In this document: positions 62,001 through 64,000 of the stretch, piece by piece
How positions within the stretch are numbered: the first letter of the stretch is position 1
How the letters are laid out: every line of letters starts with the position of its first letter
Program-made: the position numbers and the translations under genes
Notes under the pieces: generated by a model
Seen by the model: the letters and a program-made list of their open reading frames with translations, nothing else
What the model was told of the DNA's origin: nothing
The model's database searches: none
Assembly: GCF_932526225.1 (NCBI RefSeq)
Contig: NC_064037.1
Span: 4,477,703 to 4,541,702 of the forward strand
DNA: 64,000 nucleotides
Origin: Nematostella vectensis
Taxonomy: Eukaryota > Cnidaria > Anthozoa > Actiniaria > Edwardsiidae
Reading direction: 5' to 3'

Positions 62001-63823
62001 GACAACCCAACTTGGTATGTGTCATGTATGTGTCAAGGGGGGTGCACCAATATAGTCACATGATAGTGACTTGATAAATGATGTTACTGAAAGCAAAAAT
62101 ATGCTGATGTCATAAAAAAATATTTATATTTCACAAAGGAAATCGTATTGCAACCATACACGGTAGGTGGTATGTAGGTGTCAAGGGGGGTGCAACAATT
62201 TGATTACGTCATCCATGACGTCACTAAAAGAAAAAAAAGTGATGAAAATCAAGGACACTAATATCTCTTGAAAGAAACATTGTTTTACAACCAAACTTGG
62301 CAGGTGTCATGTTTGTGTCAAGGGGGGTGCAAAAATTTGGTCAGGTGATTTGTGACGTCTTCGATGAAGTCACTAAAAGCAAAACTATTTCGATTTATTT
62401 AAGAACAAAATATTCATATCTTATGAAAGAAACGTCATATGACAAACAATCTTTGTATGCGTCATGAAGGTGTCAAGGGGGTGCACCGATATAGTCACGT
62501 GATTGTGACGTCATCAGTGACGTCACTGGAAGCAAAAATATTCTGACGTCATCAAAATAAAAAATATCTATATTTCATTAAAGGAACATCGTATGACAAC
62601 CAAACTTGGTAGGTGTCATGTATGTTTCAAGTGGGGTGCAATGAGATGGTCACATGACGTCATCAATGACATCACTAAAAGTAAAAACTACCCTAACGCC
62701 GAAACATCGTATGACACATAAACTTGTTATGTCGCTAAACTTGTTCTGACAGCTAAACTTTATATCGACCTCGAGAAATCATGTTCTAGTTACACATAAT
62801 TATCAGTTTTGTTATGATATGTAATGGAGTGCTGAATGACTATGCTTATTCAAATCTGTGAAGAACCAGAAGAATCTGATGAATTTCTTCCATTAGAGTC
62901 AGTTTTAAACGTTTTTATTACAAATTATTAACGTTTGTTTAAGGTATCTTTTAAGGAATAAATTCATGCCTAAGCACGTCCACTTAAGTATCTTTTAGGG
63001 TTGTTTAAAAAAAAATCCCGACGATGATCCCCGTCCGTTTGATATCGGAGTACCCCCCCAGGCTATGACCCTTTTCCTATTTGTTAAATCCATGTCACAA
63101 TGTAATCTCTTACCAGGTCATGCTTGATGTTGTTACTTGTGGAAAGCAGCAAATGCCAAATGGCATCCACAAACTTTGGGAGGTAGGTCTACAACAAAGG
63201 CAAATGGGGTAAAAAATATGATAAGCCAACAGACAACTATATGTGACTATATGTCTGTTACAATGCCAACATTTTAACAGACAGACAGATGGACAACAGA
63301 GAAAGGGGTGGGTTGACGGTAAGACAGATGGGCCGACAAAAGAGAGAAAAAATCAACAAACAAGCAAACAGACACACAAGTAATCAGAAAAAAAGGAAAC
63401 AAAACTGGTACCTTATAAAGTGGGTGCCTTTAGAAATGTTCACCCCATACAGTAATCATTATCTACCTCAAATTCCTCATCATATTTCTGAGCATAAAGG
63501 CCAACATTGTCACAGATCTGGGACTTGACAAGCTCCAGGGATCCAGCTTCTTCGCTTTCCTGATAAACAGAGCAACCGGTTTTAATAAGTTGGAAGAAAT
63601 CTGAGGAACAAACTTGCTTGGATTTTCTATCACCCCACCAAAAATAAGTAAAACACATGTAATTGCAACTATGATAAATTGTATATCTACAGATTCTTTT
63701 GCATGTGGTACACAATGTGAAAAAGCACACCTCAGATTCCAGTGTCTTGTTGTCAATTGTTAAGAGAATCAGGAAATTCTTCATCCACAGCTCCATGTTA
63801 TCCTCAAAGTGTTCAGGCAAATC
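42371..63823 (-). CDS. CSE1L: Exportin-2 (CSE1L/CAS), C-terminal 743 residues in 24 exons
   Basis: Exports importin-alpha from the nucleus with RanGTP. Exons in transcript order: 63731-63823, 63467-63559, 63114-63188, 60998-61127, 60809-60874, 60208-60317, 57679-57771, 57236-57320, 56813-56874, 56198-56334, 55756-55859, 50669-50766, 50533-50591, 49427-49518, 48395-48517, 47899-47978, 47111-47208, 46572-46657, 46383-46464, 45805-45853, 45555-45649, 43565-43662, 43060-43193, 42371-42460. Phases agree throughout (2232 nt with stop) and all junctions are GT-AG. Family landmarks: SNAIQFLASVSERPNYK, DTRRRAACDLVRGL, NEYIMKAIMRSLSLLQ, LLLQRLQSSKTTKYIK, ELPEDDSTPDDEHFIDIED and the terminal CAS domain. 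Human CSE1L has 971 residues, so about 220-230 N-terminal residues lie beyond 64000. Many introns carry repeats, but the reading frame is undamaged. Confidence 0.95.
42461..43059 (-). other. Last CSE1L intron with small local repeats
   Basis: No gene seen. It holds three imperfect roughly 30-bp repeats containing AGCCGTTCCTTTC or CGCCGTTCCTTTC (about 42868-42946), a poly(A) tract near 42535, and a weak inverted match of CGGAGAAGTAG. Confidence 0.5.
44140..45513. repeat. 32-bp minisatellite with a CACGTG box in nearly every unit
   Basis: About 43 units of 32 bp in a CSE1L intron, core CACCCACGTGCCTGCACC then TCTCTTGGACCCAG. As 32 is not a multiple of three and units lack stops, all three + frames and most - frames stay open for over 1 kb, producing many long meaningless ORFs. 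Nearly every unit carries the palindromic E-box CACGTG; a few are mutated, as at 44370. Confidence 0.95.
45854..46382 (-). other. CSE1L intron, nothing recognised
   Basis: AT-rich intron of about 530 bp with no repeat or gene that I can identify. The introns at 46658-47110, 47209-47898, 47979-48394 and 48518-49426 are also plain. The exceptions are a diverged local duplication of CTAGTCAGGGGAGGG (47958 and 48041) and a poly(C) tract at 48309-48325. Confidence 0.5.
49623..49760. mobile_element. Relic resembling pogo/Tigger-type transposon ends
   Basis: AGTGGAACCTCGATATAAC and a second diverged stretch with CTCGATATAACGAT nearby. This wording is typical of pogo-like Tc1/mariner termini in animals, as remembered from repeat families. 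No ORF or clear matching end was found, so it is a fragment. Confidence 0.4.
49922..50062. repeat. Hairpin-forming inverted repeat
   Basis: Imperfect arms of roughly 50 nt, with CTCTAATAGATGCA on the left answered by TGCATCTAATAGAG on the right, around a loop of about 40 nt. Probably a small MITE in a CSE1L intron. Confidence 0.55.
50934..55518. mobile_element. 4.6-kb element with very long inverted repeats in a CSE1L intron
   Basis: The ends are AACACTTTCCCATTT and its reverse complement. TATG flanks both sides (50930-50933 and 55519-55522); because the ends are self-complementary, TTATGA is an equally good 6-bp duplication. The arms are about 1.5 kb (50934-52440 against 54000-55518). Part of the left arm is repeated directly at about 52722-53265. 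Matching ORFs on opposite strands (51496-51687 with 54774-54965; 52907-53113 with 54127-54360) merely reflect the arms. I see no transposase. It fits a foldback-type or long-TIR non-autonomous DNA transposon. Confidence 0.85.
51838..54600. repeat. Nine TGCGT/ACGCA spaced palindromes inside the long-TIR element
   Basis: TGCGT and ACGCA separated by 6-7 variable bases at 51838-51853, 52051-52066, 52299-52315, 52887-52902, 53118-53134, 53570-53585, 54133-54149, 54365-54380 and 54585-54600. The arms are constant while the middle differs (TTTCGA, TTGCAG, TTTAAAG, TCGATA and others). Near variants with GCGT/ACGC occur toward the element ends. Binding sites or small hairpins are possible. Confidence 0.7.
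55946..56042. repeat. (AAAT)n microsatellite
   Basis: About 24 uninterrupted copies of a TAAA/AAAT tetranucleotide in a CSE1L intron. Confidence 0.97.
56611..56740. repeat. 130-bp hairpin repeat
   Basis: Left arm CACCAAAAACTGGAATTTGA, right arm TCGAATTCCAGTTTTTGG, with further inner pairing (AATTTTTGTCT with AGACTAAAATT; GGGCAGA with TCTGCCC). A small non-autonomous element is likely. Confidence 0.6.
58291..58648. mobile_element. Nested 358-bp MITE
   Basis: Ends CAGGCCCGTAACCA and TGGCTATGGGCCTG, with ATTAA duplicated on both sides (58286-58290 and 58649-58653). It contains a G homopolymer near 58589-58609. It is inserted in the hAT-like element. Confidence 0.75.
58779..59295. repeat. Internal inverted repeat of the hAT-like element
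   Basis: Arms of about 100 nt (58793-58894 against 59178-59280) sharing GGTTTGTACAAAAC, AGTCAGGAAGCAGTG in reverse, and AACCTTTTTCAGTTGTGG, around a spacer of about 280 nt. Possibly another nested element. Confidence 0.7.
60447..60486. repeat. (CTGA)n-rich microsatellite
   Basis: Short run of ACTG/CTGA tetranucleotides with CTGT interruptions in a CSE1L intron. Confidence 0.8.
61411..62720. repeat. Roughly 145-bp tandem repeat rich in TGACGTCA
   Basis: Nine diverged units and a partial tenth in a CSE1L intron. Each starts near CAACCAAACTTGGTAGGTGT, then GTGTCAAGGGGGGTGCA, then GTGACGTCATCGATGACGTC and CACTAAAAGCAAAA. At least ten exact TGACGTCA palindromes are present. Unit divergence is higher than in the other arrays, so this one is older. 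Confidence 0.85.
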
Positions 63824-64000
63824 CTAGGAAATCATCATCATAATTTTTTATCATCACAAAATATAGTTACACTATAATTGGCATATAAAATGTATAATAA
63901 CTCAGCAGCTATCCTTAAGCCTAAAAGTTCCATTCTTCCTAGCTCTCTTTTATTATATTGTGTCCTTTCAGGGGACTAAACAGCTCATTTTACAGAAGAA
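63824..64000 (-). other. CSE1L intron running off the right edge
   Basis: The next upstream CSE1L exon (ending in the family's FYSLNxQ-type sequence) was expected but not found here. It probably lies beyond 64000. Confidence 0.4.

Overview
This is animal (metazoan) nuclear DNA. Its genes are split by GT-AG introns, it is rich in minisatellites and small DNA transposons, and it carries two recognisable conserved eukaryotic genes. Gene content and repeat style suggest a marine invertebrate, most likely a cnidarian such as a sea anemone; the species is an inference. I see no rRNA, tRNA or CRISPR array.

Layout. (1) 1-2281, + strand: two exons of a fructosamine-3-kinase-like gene. They follow directly on a 24/20-bp minisatellite and are followed by a TA-flanked MITE with a TTAA-flanked MITE nested inside it. 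(2) 3390-7216: mostly non-coding, with a broken duplicated coding fragment, an unexplained 206-codon ORF and a 30-bp minisatellite with a 480-bp higher-order period. (3) 7233 to about 41870: five head-to-tail units of 6.2-7.5 kb. Each carries one intact six-exon + strand gene for an 868-residue protein. I predict a hydrophobic N-terminus, one transmembrane helix, a long Ser-rich cytoplasmic region with 14-3-3-like motifs, and a C-terminal papain-like cysteine peptidase domain. That domain resembles the herpesvirus-tegument type deubiquitinase family (peptidase C76/M48USP type) and its eukaryotic relatives. This array is the main candidate for an undescribed system. (4) 42371-63823, - strand: 24 exons of CSE1L/CAS (exportin-2), covering the C-terminal 743 residues. 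Its 5' exons lie beyond the right edge.

The last tandem gene and CSE1L converge, and a palindromic AATAAATTTATT at 41981-41992 gives both strands a poly(A) signal. CSE1L introns hold a 32-bp minisatellite of CACGTG boxes, a 4.6-kb element with very long inverted repeats and recurrent TGCGT/ACGCA palindromes, a 2.1-kb hAT-like element with a MITE inside it, and an array of roughly 145-bp units rich in TGACGTCA.

The gene models come from reading splice sites, frame continuity and remembered family sequence; no searches were run. The five tandem models agree exactly in exon lengths (118, 45, 87, 209, 1445 and 703 nt), which supports them.
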